This document shows, in pieces, positions 1-12,398 of a DNA stretch of 64,000 bases. A program made the translations under genes and the position numbers. Numbering within the stretch: position 1 is the first letter of the stretch; every line of letters starts with the position of its first letter. Below the pieces are notes generated by a model that saw only the letters and a list, made by a program, of their open reading frames with translations, did no database searches and was not told the DNA's origin. This DNA is from Bactericera cockerelli. Taxonomy: Eukaryota > Arthropoda > Insecta > Hemiptera > Triozidae. The stretch lies in assembly GCA_024516035.1 (NCBI GenBank), contig CM044959.1, forward strand, positions 36,359,876-36,423,875, given 5' to 3'.

Positions 1-540
1 ATTTTCCTTTGAAAGCTCAGTCATAACGAATGGTTTTTACGAAACAATCTATCCTTTTGAACTTATTGGTAAACCTTCTAATGTCGTATATTTTATTATT
101 TTTATTACATTATTCTATTTATTGAGCAAGCATTACCATAATTCAGGATTTTCTCCTTTCTTAGTTAGTACCAAACATAGTAAGATAAATTTATTTTATA
201 AACGTTTTTTTCCCACTTGGCCAATCTAAGCTGTTTATATTTTATTGACATTCATCTTTACCAACCCTAAGTAGGTTTGGAAAAAGGTAGAATAAATGAA
301 AAAACTAAATATCATCAGTTCCAAGTTTCTAAGAGTATCTATAAAAACCAACAATGGTTTACCTACATTGAATAGGAAAAATACATCTTCATTCCAGTAG
401 TTATAAACTAGCACATAATTAAATTATAAACTCTTAATTAAAGAGTATGTTGGGTCAGAATATCCAACACCTGGCTCACTGAGCACTAACACTATGAATG
501 ATTTAATACATATTCAGAGATTACTGAATTGAACAATTAC

Positions 541-661
541 CATGGTCCGATGAATTCTTTGACTTAAGTTCCAGCATTCGTACAATGGACTCAAGACTTT
601 CTATTTTGCTGTTCAGTTCTTTCTTATCATCTTCAAGTGCATCTTCTATTTGGAACAATTT
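541..661 (-). CDS. syd: syd / JIP3-JIP4 scaffold, coding exon 2
   Basis: Second coding exon of the JNK-interacting protein 3/4 family (Drosophila sunday driver), a scaffold linking JNK-pathway kinases to kinesin-1 and dynein on transported vesicles. Read on the minus strand it gives 40 codons plus one base. The peptide starts KLFQIEDALEDDKKELNSK and ends in LELKSKNSSDH, closely matching the family's coiled coil after the RH1 region. The acceptor is a poly-pyrimidine run ending CAG at 664-662 and the donor is GT at 540-539. The exon ends in phase 1 on a G, as expected if the next residue is the Val conserved in relatives. It follows exon 1 after a 2.8-kb intron. Too short for simple ORF calling; recognised by homology. 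The next exon must lie beyond the left edge. Confidence 0.9.
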
Positions 662-3435
662 CTGGTGGAAGGAAAAAAAAAAAAACAGAAATGACTAAAT
701 GAGTGATGAATAGATTGGATGAAATAACACAAATTATGAAAAAAATAAAAAAAAATAGAAAAAAACCACAGAAGCATAAATGGGAGTGTATGGGAGCAAA
801 TAAACCTTCCATATGTCAAAGTACCTTCATATCTACCAAGATTTTTAGTTTTATAAGCATCAACTTTTTTTAATCTTGTGTAGATGTTGTTGTAAGCAGC
901 ATGGCTACAGCTGGGGGAGTGACACTCTCCAGCCAACTTCAGTTGAGTTGTCCTAAACTCCATGCACAATGAACTATTATGAGAACTTGAGCTTTTTTTT
1001 CTTCTTCTTTGAAGCCTTTAAGCCTTAGGAAAGCTGCAAGCTAGCCTGGCTCGTTAGGGTTGGCTGGTAGGGTTCTCTGTTTATAGTCTTATAGTAAGAG
1101 ATTGGTTCTTGTCCCTTATCTCAACATCTTGTATAAATCATAATATTATTAATAAAATTGCAAATTTATTTGGGTAATTCATGAGCTGAGATATATTTAT
1201 GTGTATATTATGGGGTAAAATATCTTTCAGACCTTTGTTAGTAACTCTAATGTTAGTGGAAACTTATTAATGTACAAATTCAAGAACTGTGCTTGGAATT
1301 TCAAAGTGGAGTGCTCATACACACTCACTATTTACTTGTTTATACTAAAAAAGAATCCATTATCACATATACCTAAGTAGAACTTAATGGGAGATTAAAA
1401 TTTGACAATACTAAAAAATTGCAAATGGTATTGTGTTGTTGTTTCTGTAGAGTAATTTGTCAAGGTGCTAATTGCAGTAGTAGGTATTCAATGTCATCAT
1501 GTCATTTAGTACCAATTTGGAAAGAAATTCCTAATGCACTAATTTAGAGAAGTGACAATAGGGAAATCTTGTTCATTTGAAATAATTCAAGGTTAGCTCA
1601 CTGTAAAGAACTAATGAAGAAAATATCTCCTCACTACCTAAGCCAATATTTATATTTAGATAAAGAAATAAAAAAGAAGAAAAACTAGGTTACATTTAAA
1701 ATGTGATTAATTCCTTCCAACAATAGAACAAGAATGGGAGATACAGGCAGATTTTTTTATATTTTTAGTCATTTCAAAAAAATCTTCTCCTGTCCTAATG
1801 AGAATAGCAATTTAACTTATCTTCTTCTTTTTTGCATTTATCTGATAAATTTCAGGAAAGTCTCTGATGTGTAAAAAAGAAAGACAAAAATATCAGTCTT
1901 GATCAGCTGTGATAAACTCAAACTATGGATGATAAGCAGTAATGGAATAAGCTTTTGGTGGAAGAGATTGTTATAAGCAATAACCCCACCCTTTAGTTAG
2001 GACATATGTTTCTATATATTTTTCTATTCTTTTTCATTTTTATTGTATACAATTTTTCCATTTTTTTCATTGTTAAAATAATTATTTGTACCTACTGTAC
2101 ATATGTCCATTTATATCTAATAAAGTGTTGAATAATAATAATGGAAATTTTCATGTTTCATTTCAATATGAAATGTTTTTGAAAAAATTTATAAGTCAGT
2201 AACTACCTAGTTAGATCAAAGTGCAATGTCTATTAATTTTTACTCTCCATCCCAACAGGTACCTCATGGGCTGCAAACAAATTGATAAGGAAAACTATGA
2301 TCAAGTGAATAATGTAAAAAATCAACCCAATTCATTTCTATTAAATGTTTAAGTAAACTTCATGTTTATTTAAATGTATAAATAGGGGAGATTAGGGGTT
2401 CTACTAACACAAAGTACAAATAAGACAAGATCAATACCTAAATAGTCTATGATACCCACCTAAACAATTTAACTATCCAAAAAAAAAAGTTTTTATTTTT
2501 TAAAAGAGGTACCTACAGCAGTTGATGTAGTTTTTTAAAATGAATAATAGCATGAGCTGCTATTTACTTAGCAGGATGGTGCAAAATAGAGAGCAAAGTA
2601 ACTAAAATTCAAGAATCTAAACTTGCTATAGACAGATTAATTTTAAGAAACAGACAAAAATATGTGAGAATCACAAAGGTCCAATTTAATGCATCACTAA
2701 AAGTTTAGATGGGTTCAGACTACAGTTACAATGAAAACACAACTGGCACCTTTTCTAGTTAGACTACTGAAATTTGTATAAAAAAAAACTTTAATCTAAA
2801 TCTAATCTAGGAACCATTTGAAAGCACAACTTTGGCAAATGTCACCAATCTGTTTTTTTTTTTTTTTTAATTGATACTTGTTTGTATTTAGAATGCTATA
2901 TGCCCCCCTAATGGCCACCTGAAAATATCAAAATTGCCCTCAGGTTGCAAACCAATACTCTAGACTAGAGCAGGTGTGGATTTGGGCAAATATTTTGATG
3001 GTGCTGTCACAAAAACCAGACTAAAAAGGGATTTATAGAATCCCTCTCTTTGTACCTTAAAAGTTTGAGTGTGTCTACCATGCTAATCATTGTAATAGAT
3101 AAAGAAATAATTAAAAATGTGTAGTGATATTCACTGTGTACAAGATAGAAAAACACTCTTTTTCCTTTATGCCTGGGGGTGCTACAGTTCTGCAGCTCCT
3201 TAGCACCAGTTGCACCTACTCTTGTACAGACGATACAAGTATACAATATTCACATGATATAAGCATCAGGCCACAATTTATATATCATAGTTGTGGCCTT
3301 AATTCATACCTTAGTAGTACAAACTCTACGAGTGTGACTGAGAGTCCATTATAATTGTCAATAACACCCCTGAAGGAAGGAGTATAACTCAACCTCTCTT
3401 CAGTGGATCATAGATACCAGCTGTATGACTCATAC
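662..3435 (-). other. syd intron 1, repeat-bearing
   Basis: Intron between the two syd exons, bounded by GT (3435-3434) and AG (663-662). It is AT-rich with no convincing coding sequence. It holds a diverged repeat at about 888-1110 that is also present near 7030-7125, and a LINE 3'-UTR-like tail at about 1950-2135. The short ORFs here, for example around 3007-3246 and 3124-3354, have no recognisable domains. Confidence 0.6.
1950..2135 (+). mobile_element. LINE 3'-UTR remnant
   Basis: Contains a conserved segment, GGAAGAGATTGTTATAAGCA followed by AATAACCCC and a TTAGGACAT box, then a T-rich stretch and an AATAAAGTG end with AAT repeats. The same arrangement recurs at about 10978-11155 on the plus strand, with a real A tail, and near 34740-34905 on the minus strand. 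This layout is typical of dead-on-arrival non-LTR elements that keep only the 3' UTR. No coding part remains here. Confidence 0.55.
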
Positions 3436-3735
3436 CTGATCAGCAGCTTTCCTGAGCTGCTTCTCTCTCTCATACTGAGTCACCAGCTGTTCGTTGTCCT
3501 CCCTCAAGAGCTCCAGCTCCACCTCATGCTCCTGGTTCTCTGTGAAAGCCAAGTCCAGGGACTCTAGCACATTCACCACCAGGGGCATCAGATCCTTCAC
3601 CACCTCCTCGTCATACTTGGTGATCATTTTCTCAAACTCCTGGTAGATACTTCCTGCCAAGGACTGAACCTTTTCGGACATAACGATATGAGAATCATCA
3701 TGAGTCCCGTACACAGTCTCTTGATCAAGCTCCAT
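3436..3735 (-). CDS. syd: syd / JIP3-JIP4 scaffold, first coding exon
   Basis: First coding exon of the sunday driver/JIP3/JIP4 scaffold, exactly 100 codons and ending in phase 0. The peptide begins [14 protein letters not shown] and contains [16 protein letters not shown] and [20 protein letters not shown]. These are hallmarks of the N-terminal RH1 domain and first coiled coil, which bind kinesin-1 and motor-related partners. The donor is CAG|GTATGAG at 3435. The start is supported by family length and by an in-frame TAA about 55 bases upstream. An R2-like LINE fragment sits about 360 bases upstream of the start codon, so the promoter or 5' UTR must be close by or lie beyond it. No break is visible. 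Confidence 0.96.
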
Positions 3736-4097
3736 ATTTCGATTCTCTCGCTCACAGGTAACTAATTAAGTTTAAGTTAAATTCATGATCACCACTGTAA
3801 AAATCTATAAATTACATAATAACTAGATTTGTTATCACTTATCAAAAACACTTCAGGAATTTCATTCATTCTTGCATTAAATTGTACCCAAGTTGAACGT
3901 CGCCATTACTTATTTGTTTTCTTTTATTATGCAAAAATCAGCTGTTCACTGATAAGAGGTCTGCACACAGTAGAAAAAAGTGTCCACCAAATATTCCATT
4001 TCTGTGGTATTTTTCGTTAAACGAAAAACCCTAAAACTTTTAACAAAAACCCTAAAACTCTTCAAAACCCAACAGTAGGTAAGTAAATAACAGAAAA
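3736..4097. other. syd 5' flank
   Basis: Non-coding stretch between the syd start codon and the LINE fragment. It is AT-rich. I see no clear TATA box or initiator and no credible ORF; the 63-codon ORF at 3829-4020 is unsupported. It probably holds the syd 5' UTR. Confidence 0.4.
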
Positions 4098-5142
4098 GTT
4101 CTAGAGAGAGAGATATGCTGAAATGCCGTCTTCCTGCCCAGCAGCAGGCTGCCCGAAGACAAAGAATACCAGTACTGAAGTTGAGTTGATTTAAGATGAA
4201 ATTAGGACACAGAACCCAGGGAGAAATTTTGACTATAACATGGCATTATTCAATATTAAGATTAGTACTATAGATTTATGAATATAGAGTAGATGAGGGT
4301 TAACGAGGTCCATATATATGATTTCTGATCATTGATATTGATGATCTAATGACATGTTGGACAATTGATTTAATGGCATCTTCTTTGATGTTGAATCGTC
4401 GACAGAAATCTCTGAAGAAGGAGGTAATGGTACCTCTTGCCCCGATCATGATACCGATGACCTCAATATGGGCAAGATTGTATTTTTCCTTGTAGTGAGG
4501 TATAGTAGGGATATAAATATTACCTTTTTCTTCATGGACATCCATCGGTTGATTTTGGTTTATTTCAAAACGGATAGTTGGGTCAATAATTATACCTCTC
4601 TTAGTTTTCCTGTCAATGACCATTATATCAATTCTTCTGCATGATCCATCCTCAGCTAAACCACTCACTTCTTCATATACCTCATATTTGTTCATTTTTC
4701 TAAATTCATTAGCAATCATAGTTCGGACAGTGTTATGGCGATTTATACGCAGGAGCTGACTGAACTGGCAATTTCCAAGTACGTGTGCAAGTGTTTCAGT
4801 GGGTTTATTCTCGGGACCCATTGGGCACCGGCGGCACTGCACACCATCATTGGATCTACCAGGAATAGCTCTAACTGCTACTGTGTTGGTACACATCTTT
4901 ATCACCTCAGTTACTTCATTATTAGTAAGGCCTTCTTTAGTTGTTACATATTTATTGTGGCTTTTCACTTCCTTGAAAAGACTAACTCCTGCCCCCTTCA
5001 ACTTCATTCCTTCCCACTTGACAAATTCCTTCTCTCTCAATTTATCTCGGACTAGGGCTGCTTTAGCTTCATCAACTGGAATGTCAATAAACAGAATCTT
5101 ATAAATGTTAGTGGTACAGTTCCCTTCGCTAGAGAAGAACAT
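4098..5142 (-). mobile_element. R2-like non-LTR retrotransposon, 5'-truncated
   Basis: A 280-residue open frame (stop at 4300, read on the minus strand) is the C-terminal end of an R2-like retrotransposon protein. It has a CCHC zinc knuckle (C103, C106, H120, C125) followed by a restriction-like endonuclease with CRRIDIMVID (169-177) and IIIDPTIRFE (185-193), the family's PD-D/E nuclease core. The reverse transcriptase upstream is missing, so this is a truncated copy. Beyond the stop is a 3' UTR whose minus strand contains TCTTCGGGCAGCCTGCTGCT and ends in a CT-repeat tail at about 4102-4118. The frame is intact, so the insertion may be fairly young. It carries no reverse transcriptase and cannot move by itself. 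Confidence 0.85.
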
Positions 5143-8100
5143 AACTACAGATTAGAGAAACACATGTCAGATTGAACTGAAATGTCGTTTATTGACAGTT
5201 TAATATGCTATTTAAAATGACCATTACTTTTTCAACAAAAAGCTGAAAAGTTGAGTTTTTCGGACTATTGAATATTTTTTATTTTGAATAAGATAACCAT
5301 CCTTAATTTCGAAAATTATATGGGTGATCTTTTTTCAAAAGGTGAAAATAGAAGAGTTTAGGAGAGTTACCCCTAATAATTGGCCTTGATTTTTTTAAAA
5401 CCTCAGTATTCAAGCACTAGCCGCATTCCATCCCGGCCTGCGTCGGTGAGTTAATCGAGGCATGACCGAGTGGTAATGAATATTTTACTTTACCGCCATA
5501 GTTCAATCGAATACAATACTTCAGTTATGACTTTGAAATAAGATATTGCACTCTAATTGGGAAATCCAGTTTGTCAAATTTACACAGTATAGTAAAAAGG
5601 ACCGTGGTTACATTCACCCAAACTAGAAACAAAAATGTACCTTTTTTCTAATTTTTTTGTGCGTTCAAGCGTAATAGAGAAAATGTTAAATGCGTACTAG
5701 AGAAAATGTGTATAGGTAAGGGATAATGGTGATCGTAATATTTTTAAATGGGAAAAGACCCACACAATTTTATAAATGGGTAAAACTGGCAACATCGTTT
5801 CGTCTACGCGTACGCGCATGCTCAAATCAACACATGACGAAAAATTTGTTTTGGCTTTTTTTCTGAAAGCGGCCATTTTAATTATTGTTTTTCTCGTTTT
5901 TTGACCACTTATCCAAGCCCAATAAAAGCTCAAAATTTCATGTCCCTGTGAAAAGTTTAGTAATTTTCCTTATTTTTAATTGTTCACTTTGTTTCTTTCA
6001 ACTAGAGCGAGTCACTGTTAACAGGCTTAGGTAAGTAATGTTGAGATGGACGATGGGTTCCAATATGTTCCCAGAGACCGAGACAGTTGACAAGGCTGAC
6101 ATGTCATTCACAGTAAAGCAAAATTTTAACCTCGACGCCCCAAATTATCTCATTTTTGTCTCAAGTCAAGAAATAATTCAATCATACTAGGTTCTTAACA
6201 AATTTCTAGTTTGATCAGCTCACCACTAAAATTTTGGTCATGTAATGTAGCTTATGTAGCATCAAGGTCACAATCACCGACAGAGAACCCCATTTTATGT
6301 GTGGTTGTTTCTGTGGCATAACCTAATGTGGCTGTTTCTCATGTTTGTATAGTGTTTTAGATGAGATATTGGTTGTCACTGCTATATATTATTAGTAGTC
6401 TAATAAACTGCCTATTCAGCTTACTGCCACAACTAGCAGAGCACTTTTTAAGCAATGCCCAGAATACACCTATTTTGAAGTTGGGGTGTGAACTGAGAAT
6501 CAGGCCCTTGTTTCAGAAGGATCTCTCACTCTCATTATCTTCAAATCTTCCTTTCATCCAATATGTAACACACTTGTGCTTTGTGTGATGTCAATTGGTA
6601 GGTTTGAGTGTGAGAGTGCTTTCTGGAACAATCGCCTGGTATTTTACCTGATTATCAAACTTCTGTATCTATTTTTAAAAAATTGATGTATTGCTGCCAA
6701 TAATATCTTTTGTTTAGTGACTGGTAATTCAACTTTATATGTACTAAGACACCATGTCAATGAACTGCGCTTGTATTGCCACTGAAATGGGAAGTTAAAA
6801 AAAAACTTCTGAATCTTCATTTTATATTTTGCACACATGAATCAGTCTCCTGAATGCATTAAAAGGTGAAATATACCTCTTCTTGTTCTGAAATTGCAGT
6901 ATTGTAAAATTTCAGTAAAAAAATAATATCACTACATAATATTGCCTGACATCAACTCATGAGTGCCATTATTCCAGCTGTAAACCCAAGACTCATTATT
7001 TTGAAGTTTAAATTTGAATTAGAAGGTTGTTGTTATTGCCAGCTTGGCTACAGCTGGAGGGTTGAGTGATGGTCTTAGTCCTGTTCTCTGTTTATAGACC
7101 TCTAGCGAGAGACTGGTCTTCTCCCTGTTTAACGTCCTCCAGACAGACAAAAGGTTAATGTGTCATGTCTTGGGTTTTGAACCAAGGACTTCAGGAATAC
7201 CAATCCTATGCCTATACCACTGAACTACCTAGAACTGAATTATTAACCAATGATCTTCGAAGCTGCAACTGAGATCCAAGAACTTCTGTAGAATTAATAT
7301 AATTTGATTTTAGTAATGGCTTGTCAAAAGGGAGCATTTTGAAGTTTCGGTTTTAAAGTCAATAAGTGACCATTATTTTGTCATTTTAACTAGAAAGTTG
7401 TTACATGTAACATTGTTCCATTGTAAAATCATATTACCAATACCTAAATGAAATTGTTATTACCAGGCAAAGTTTACTGTATCTACTTTTGGTCAGTAGA
7501 AAAGTTGAAGTTGAAAAGAAAAAGAGCAATCATTTTCAATTTTTTTTTGAGTAAATTTTGTAGAAAGTAGAAATGTATACTTTTACAGCTTCCTTATTTG
7601 AAAGTTCTTTTTAATAAATTGTATAAAAAAATACCATTTTTGGTCCTGTGTTTTACCATGAATTTAACTACGGTTTCTTCAGTTCTGTGCCATTTCAAAC
7701 CTTTCAGTTGTTATCATCTTGCTCCAGGTGGAAAAGTTGCTAATCTTTTATAGAACATTTTATTTTACTGTGGTAAGTAATTTTCATAAATGTTTTTTTC
7801 TTGATGTCATGTATTGAAATGTTGATTTTTATAAAAACATTTATTAATTGACAATACTCCATTCAGTCACTTCAAAAAATCTTTCTATTAAAGATTTTCA
7901 ACTTTTCCATTTGTTTGCATCTTCACTTATACCCACAGAGACAGCAACAAAAATAAAGCTTGAATTTCTTTCACATTCTTATATCAGTGTCAGCATCAGG
8001 TGTTGCAGATGTGTGGATATATGTTTAGATGGGTCACTTATAAACATTTGGAAATTGTTGAAAAGTTTTCAATTTTGATTATATCAGAAAATTGGTATAT

Positions 8101-8397
8101 GATGACAATATTTTCTAAGAAATGTAGTTATTATATCATTATGCCTAAAGATTAAATAATTTTTCATTATCAATATTCTTTAGTACAATAATGGGGTACC
8201 TATTTCTCATGCTTGTTGAAGTACACTTCCGAAAATCAGAAATCTTCAACTTCCCACTTACATTTTTTTGTAGTAATTTACTGATGCTAACAATTTGCTG
8301 TTTTTGCCTGTTTCAGAAAATCTACATCTGTATTCCTGTAGAAGAGGAGCAACTGATTTTCTTTTTTAACCCAAGTTTTAATAAAAAATAATATCAA
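5143..8397. other. Intergenic region upstream of Cdk8
   Basis: Three kilobases without a supported gene. Around 5860-5880 is GCGGCCATTTT, the reverse complement of a YY1/pho-like AAAATGGC element, near CG-rich TACGCGTACGCGCATG at 5810-5825; this could mark a promoter. About 5990-6030 ends in CTTAG|GTAAGTAATG, a good donor, and 8310-8316 is a pyrimidine tract ending TTTCAG, so a Cdk8 5'-UTR intron is possible. A SINE-like, tRNA-like fragment is at about 7165-7232 (minus). A repeat shared with 888-1110 is at about 7027-7125. The 60-80-codon ORFs here have no recognisable content. Confidence 0.5.
7165..7232 (-). mobile_element. tRNA-like SINE head fragment
   Basis: On the minus strand this has a box-A-like start and a box-B-like GGTTCAAAACCC end, as in the tRNA-derived heads found elsewhere in the window. 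It is too diverged to fold as a tRNA and the body is not clear. Probably an old SINE copy. Confidence 0.4.
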
Positions 8398-9795
8398 ATG
8401 ATGGACTACGAGTTCAAAATTAAAACATCCAATGAACGAACTAAAGTAGAAGACTTGTTTGATTATGAAGGATGTAAAGTGGGTCGAGGAACCTATGGCC
8501 ATGTGTATAAAGCACGGCGAAAAGATGGTTCAGACACCCGTGATTATGCTCTGAAGCAAATAGAAGGCACTGGACTGAGTATGTCAGCATGTCGTGAAAT
8601 AGCACTGCTTAGAGAATTAAAACATTCCAATGTAATCAATCTGATAGGTGTCATACTGTCTCACAATGACAGAAAAGTTTGGCTTCTATTTGACTATGCT
8701 GAACATGATTTATGGCACATAATCAAGTTCCACAGAGCAGCCAAAGCTAATAAAAAACCTGTCATGGTGCCTAAAGGAATGGTAAAGTCACTTTTGTACC
8801 AGATTCTAGATGGGATACATTATCTGCATTCCAATTGGGTCTTGCATAGAGATTTAAAACCTGCCAATATCTTGGTAATGGGTGAAGGTATAGAACGTGG
8901 CCGTGTGAAAATAGCTGACATGGGCTTTGCTAGGTTATTCAATAATCCTCTCAAACCTCTAGCAGATCTTGATCCAGTGGTGGTGACTTTCTGGTACAGG
9001 GCACCTGAGCTCCTACTAGGTGCGAGACATTACACCAAAGCCATTGATATCTGGGCTATAGGTTGTATTTTTGCTGAATTATTGACATCTGAGCCAATTT
9101 TTCACTGTAGGCAAGAAGACATTAAAACCAGTAATCCCTACCACCATGACCAGCTGGATAGAATTTTTAGTGTGATGGGATTTCCTCTAGAAAAAGACTG
9201 GGAAGATATTAGAAAAATGCCAGAACACCCTACTTTGCTGAAAGATTTTAAACGATCCAACTATTCAAACAGTTCACTGGTCAAGTACATGGATAGGCAT
9301 AAAATCAAGCCAGACAGTAAAGCTTTCCATTTGCTTCAGAAACTCTTACTCATGGACCCAAACAAAAGAATCACCTCTGAGCAAGCCATGCAGGATGCTT
9401 TCTTCCAGGAGGACCCACTGCCCACTCAGGATGTGTTCAGTGGATGCCCTATTCCTTACCCTAAGCGGGAGTTCTTGACAGATGATGACCAAGATGACAA
9501 GGCAGACACTAACAAAAGACAAAATCCAACAAATGCTGGAACACAACAATCTGATCAAGGTAGCCATGGACATAATGCCAAGCGGGTAAGACTGAGTGGA
9601 GCCCCCAGCACTGTTATGTCAGTGCAACAACAGCAACAGGAGCAGCAGTCTCAACAACAAAGTCAACAACAGCAGCAGCAGGTTCAACAACAGCAACAAC
9701 AAGCTCAACAGCAGCAGCAACAACAATATCATAACCATATGATGTACAATAATCCTGGGAATAATCAAGGAGGCAATTTTAACCAGAGGTTTTAA
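8398..9795 (+). CDS. Cdk8: Cyclin-dependent kinase 8 (Mediator kinase)
   Basis: Full-length CDK8, 465 residues, the kinase of the Mediator CDK8 module (with cyclin C, MED12 and MED13), acting in the nucleus on RNA polymerase II transcription. Visible motifs are P-loop GRGTYG (29-34), ATP-binding Lys in YALKQIEG (K53), the CDK8-type C-helix SMSACRE (61-67, in place of PSTAIRE), HRDLKPAN (150-157), the family-specific DMG (174-176) and YRAPE (200-204). The tail after about residue 400 is Gln-rich, as in other insect CDK8s. Two Met codons open the frame; relatives start at MDYxFK, so either 8398 or 8401 is used. The whole CDS is one exon, which is unusual for this gene, and no lesion is seen. 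An acceptor-like TTTCAG at 8311-8316 suggests a 5'-UTR intron. This is a functional gene or an intact retrogene. Confidence 0.97.
   Translation: MMDYEFKIKTSNERTKVEDLFDYEGCKVGRGTYGHVYKARRKDGSDTRDYALKQIEGTGLSMSACREIALLRELKHSNVINLIGVILSHNDRKVWLLFDYAEHDLWHIIKFHRAAKANKKPVMVPKGMVKSLLYQILDGIHYLHSNWVLHRDLKPANILVMGEGIERGRVKIADMGFARLFNNPLKPLADLDPVVVTFWYRAPELLLGARHYTKAIDIWAIGCIFAELLTSEPIFHCRQEDIKTSNPYHHDQLDRIFSVMGFPLEKDWEDIRKMPEHPTLLKDFKRSNYSNSSLVKYMDRHKIKPDSKAFHLLQKLLLMDPNKRITSEQAMQDAFFQEDPLPTQDVFSGCPIPYPKREFLTDDDQDDKADTNKRQNPTNAGTQQSDQGSHGHNAKRVRLSGAPSTVMSVQQQQQEQQSQQQSQQQQQQVQQQQQQAQQQQQQQYHNHMMYNNPGNNQGGNFNQRF
9628..9732 (+). repeat. CAG/CAA tract in Cdk8
   Basis: Imperfect CAA/CAG trinucleotide tract encoding most of the Gln-rich CDK8 tail (about 35 residues, mainly Q with occasional S, E, V and A). 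The mixing of CAA with CAG should limit slippage. The minus-strand Leu-rich ORF here is a shadow. Confidence 0.9.
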
Positions 9796-9903
9796 AGCTG
9801 ATTTTTTCAAGTTGTTTTTGGAAATAATGACATTACTGCGGAATGTTTGTAAATTATTGTAATTATTTTTTATTTGAATTGATCTCACATTTTTCTGTGT
9901 AAT

Positions 9904-9909
9904 ATTAAA
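9904..9909 (+). terminator. Candidate Cdk8 polyadenylation signal
   Basis: ATTAAA about 110 bases after the Cdk8 stop codon, the first common variant hexamer downstream. Canonical AATAAA occurs further on, near 10205-10212, and could serve instead. Confidence 0.4.
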
Positions 9910-12086
9910 GTAAGTAAAAGAAAGAAGTTATATCTTGGTTATTGGGATTGGGAACTATTCTTCTCCCAATATATTTGATACAATATAAATAATTATTTAC
10001 TCTTAAAATGCAGTTATGTATATATTATCTCTAGGACATGGAACAAACAAACTGTGGTTCTAGGTTTCCCATATCAATACCTACCTATAATAAATGTGAT
10101 CAATTTTTTTTTACTTAATTGTAAATGAAATTTTCTTCATCTCTGTTTATATTAGAAAACTCATAATGATTGATGTTAATATTGTTTCTAAAATATAAAT
10201 TACAAAATAAAGAAAAATACATATTGTATGAATTTTCTCAGAATATACAACTTACTTTTTTCTTCTTTAGGAATATACAACTCAGTTTTTTCTTCTTTAG
10301 AAGTTAGATAAACTTTTCTAATGTTATTAGTTATCATGAATAATATCTTATATTATAAAATGATTTTATATGTGTGTGTGAGTGTGTTTGTTTATTCATT
10401 TATAACTCGAGAACCGCAAGTCGGCTCAGAAAGGTTATGTGCTCTCCAAAATATCCATCTTCCAAAAGTTGAGTTATAAATACTAGCATATCTGAGCATA
10501 TCTCGCAAAGAACAGGTCCAATTGAGCTGAAATTTAGTATGGTTTCTAAAGGCATTGTATGAGAGCTATTGATTATGTCCATTTTTTAAAAATAGAGCTT
10601 TTTCAGTCTCCAATCTAGCCGTCCCAATATATTTCTGGAATAAGAATTCCTAGAACTGGTCCTTTCTGCATTTTTAACCTTCTACAAATATTTCTTTGTC
10701 CCCACATGCTTTAGAACAAAAGAAGGATTGATTTGTTTAACCATTTTTTCATTGATTCTATCCTTCACGAATTGAGACAATGAAAAAGAGGATGTTTATT
10801 ATTAGATATTTTTTTAAACCATATTACCTACTTTATGATTATCTTCAATTCAATCTTTCATGATCAGCCTCGGTGAACGCATTTTTTTTATCTCTTTATT
10901 GTTAATTTTTTTTCTTTCATTATATGTTTTTTTTTTTTTTTTTTCTTCTATCTCTTATATTAATTTTAGTTAGGCTTTTAAAAGGGTTGGATGGAAGAGA
11001 TTGCCACAGGCAATAACCCCGCCCTTTAGGTAGGACATTTTTGTTATTTTCTTTTTTACTCATTTATTTTGTCATTTGTTTTTTTTTTCTTTCTTAATTT
11101 TATACTGTTACCATTGTACTTTGTCCTCCTAATAAAGCTTAAAAAAAAAAAAAAACGCACCGCGCTAGCTGCAACACAGCTTATATGAAATCAACAGAGG
11201 AACGTTTTTTTTTTTGCGTTTGAAGGATATACCTACCTATGGAGTGAAACAAAATGCAGGACAGTTTTTTTACTGACACTGATTAATATAATTTTATTAT
11301 TTGTGGAACTCTTTTTATAATTGAAATATTCTCAAATATTTCTCAATTATGAGTTGGCTTTGTATTTATTAACAGTACAAAGTATATAATTTTAAAATGT
11401 CAATTTTTTTTTAGTTTTCTTGTAACATTGAATAATTTATAATTATTGGTAGGGGTAGTGGTCTCATAATACTCAATGAAATGTCCTGACAGCCCCAAGT
11501 TTGTTTGTTCAACTTCATAAATTGTTGACTGTCATGGAATATTGTCCCCTTTCTTATGATTTCAGGGTTTCACATGTGCACAGTGACAATGGTTTTTACT
11601 TGAACATTCTGGTTGTTGAAAGTTCAGTAGATTTGGGTTGAACGAGATGAAACGAGCCATTTCCTAGATAAAAGAAGACCATGTATTGTTTTTTTCTCTT
11701 ATGAGTTACTAATTATTTAGCCCACTTTCTATGATTGATTCTCCCAACTTGTAAATATAATAGTATTTACACTAAGAGTACAAAACGCAACCACCTCTAA
11801 ATTGAAAAGGTAACTACTCATTCAAATTCTTTTCTAGACCTTAAATTATTTATCTTCTTTCTCTTACCTTTACATGCTGGCCCAGTTTTTTAAAATTCTG
11901 TAGTTTTCACCTTATTTACAAATTTTGGCGTTTTCACTTTTTCTTTTGTGAATAGTTTGTTTAAAAATCATCCTATGCAGCACAGTACCTAATCAACTTG
12001 TCTCATGTTCTTGAGTAGCAGGACTCTTCATTACCTTGAATTTTATCTCTTGGAATTATTTGTTTGGAATTTTCCATTTGAATCCA
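9910..12086. other. Non-coding region after Cdk8
   Basis: AT-rich and without genes. It holds a 30-base direct duplication at about 10243-10302 (unit contains GAATATACAACT then a TTTTTTCTTCTTTAG run), a TG-rich run at 10371-10392, and a LINE 3' tail at about 10978-11155. I see no coding signal beyond that. Confidence 0.6.
10978..11155 (+). mobile_element. LINE 3'-UTR remnant with poly(A)
   Basis: Same conserved box as at 1950-2135 (GAAGAGATTGCCACAGGCA then AATAACCCCGCCC and TAGGACAT), ending AATAAAGCTT plus a 15-A tail. The poly(A) shows insertion by target-primed reverse transcription. No coding part remains. Confidence 0.65.
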
Positions 12087-12398
12087 AGCGCGCGATTAGC
12101 TCAGTGGTTAAGCACTCGCTTGCCATGCGGAAGGTCCTGGGTTCGATCCCCCGTGCCGAAAAAATTGTATTATTAATTTAGTTACTATTGTTTGTAAGGG
12201 ATACCTTCCGGTGCGCTCGTGTTGACCCAGCACCTAATTTTATTGAGAAGTATTGTGTCACTTCTCGCCCATCAGAGGGGAGGCATACTACGGGATGGGC
12301 AGACTATAACACAGACCACAAGCATCTACAGTATTTCGTAGCCTGTTGTCTGGCTACGAAACAAAAAATGCTGTAAAACACTCATCTTAAAAAAAAAA
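12087..12398 (+). mobile_element. tRNA-derived SINE, family A, copy 1
   Basis: Starts with a tRNA-like head: box A TTAGCTCAGTGG and box B GGTTCGATCCC, 45-50 bases apart. A body of about 230 bases follows (CGGTGCGCTCGTGTTGACCC; CTTCTCGCCCATCAGAGGGG) with an A-rich tail. Copies are at 26205-26492 (plus, about 85-90% similar by eye) and 40805-40905 (minus, truncated). The shared non-tRNA body shows this is a SINE and not a tRNA gene. I could not find a clear target duplication. Confidence 0.9.

Noticed and set aside
646..969. A 107-codon minus-strand ORF next to syd exon 2
   Set aside because: It overlaps the exon's acceptor, has no domain and is rich in Phe from poly-T; the exon itself lies in 541-661.
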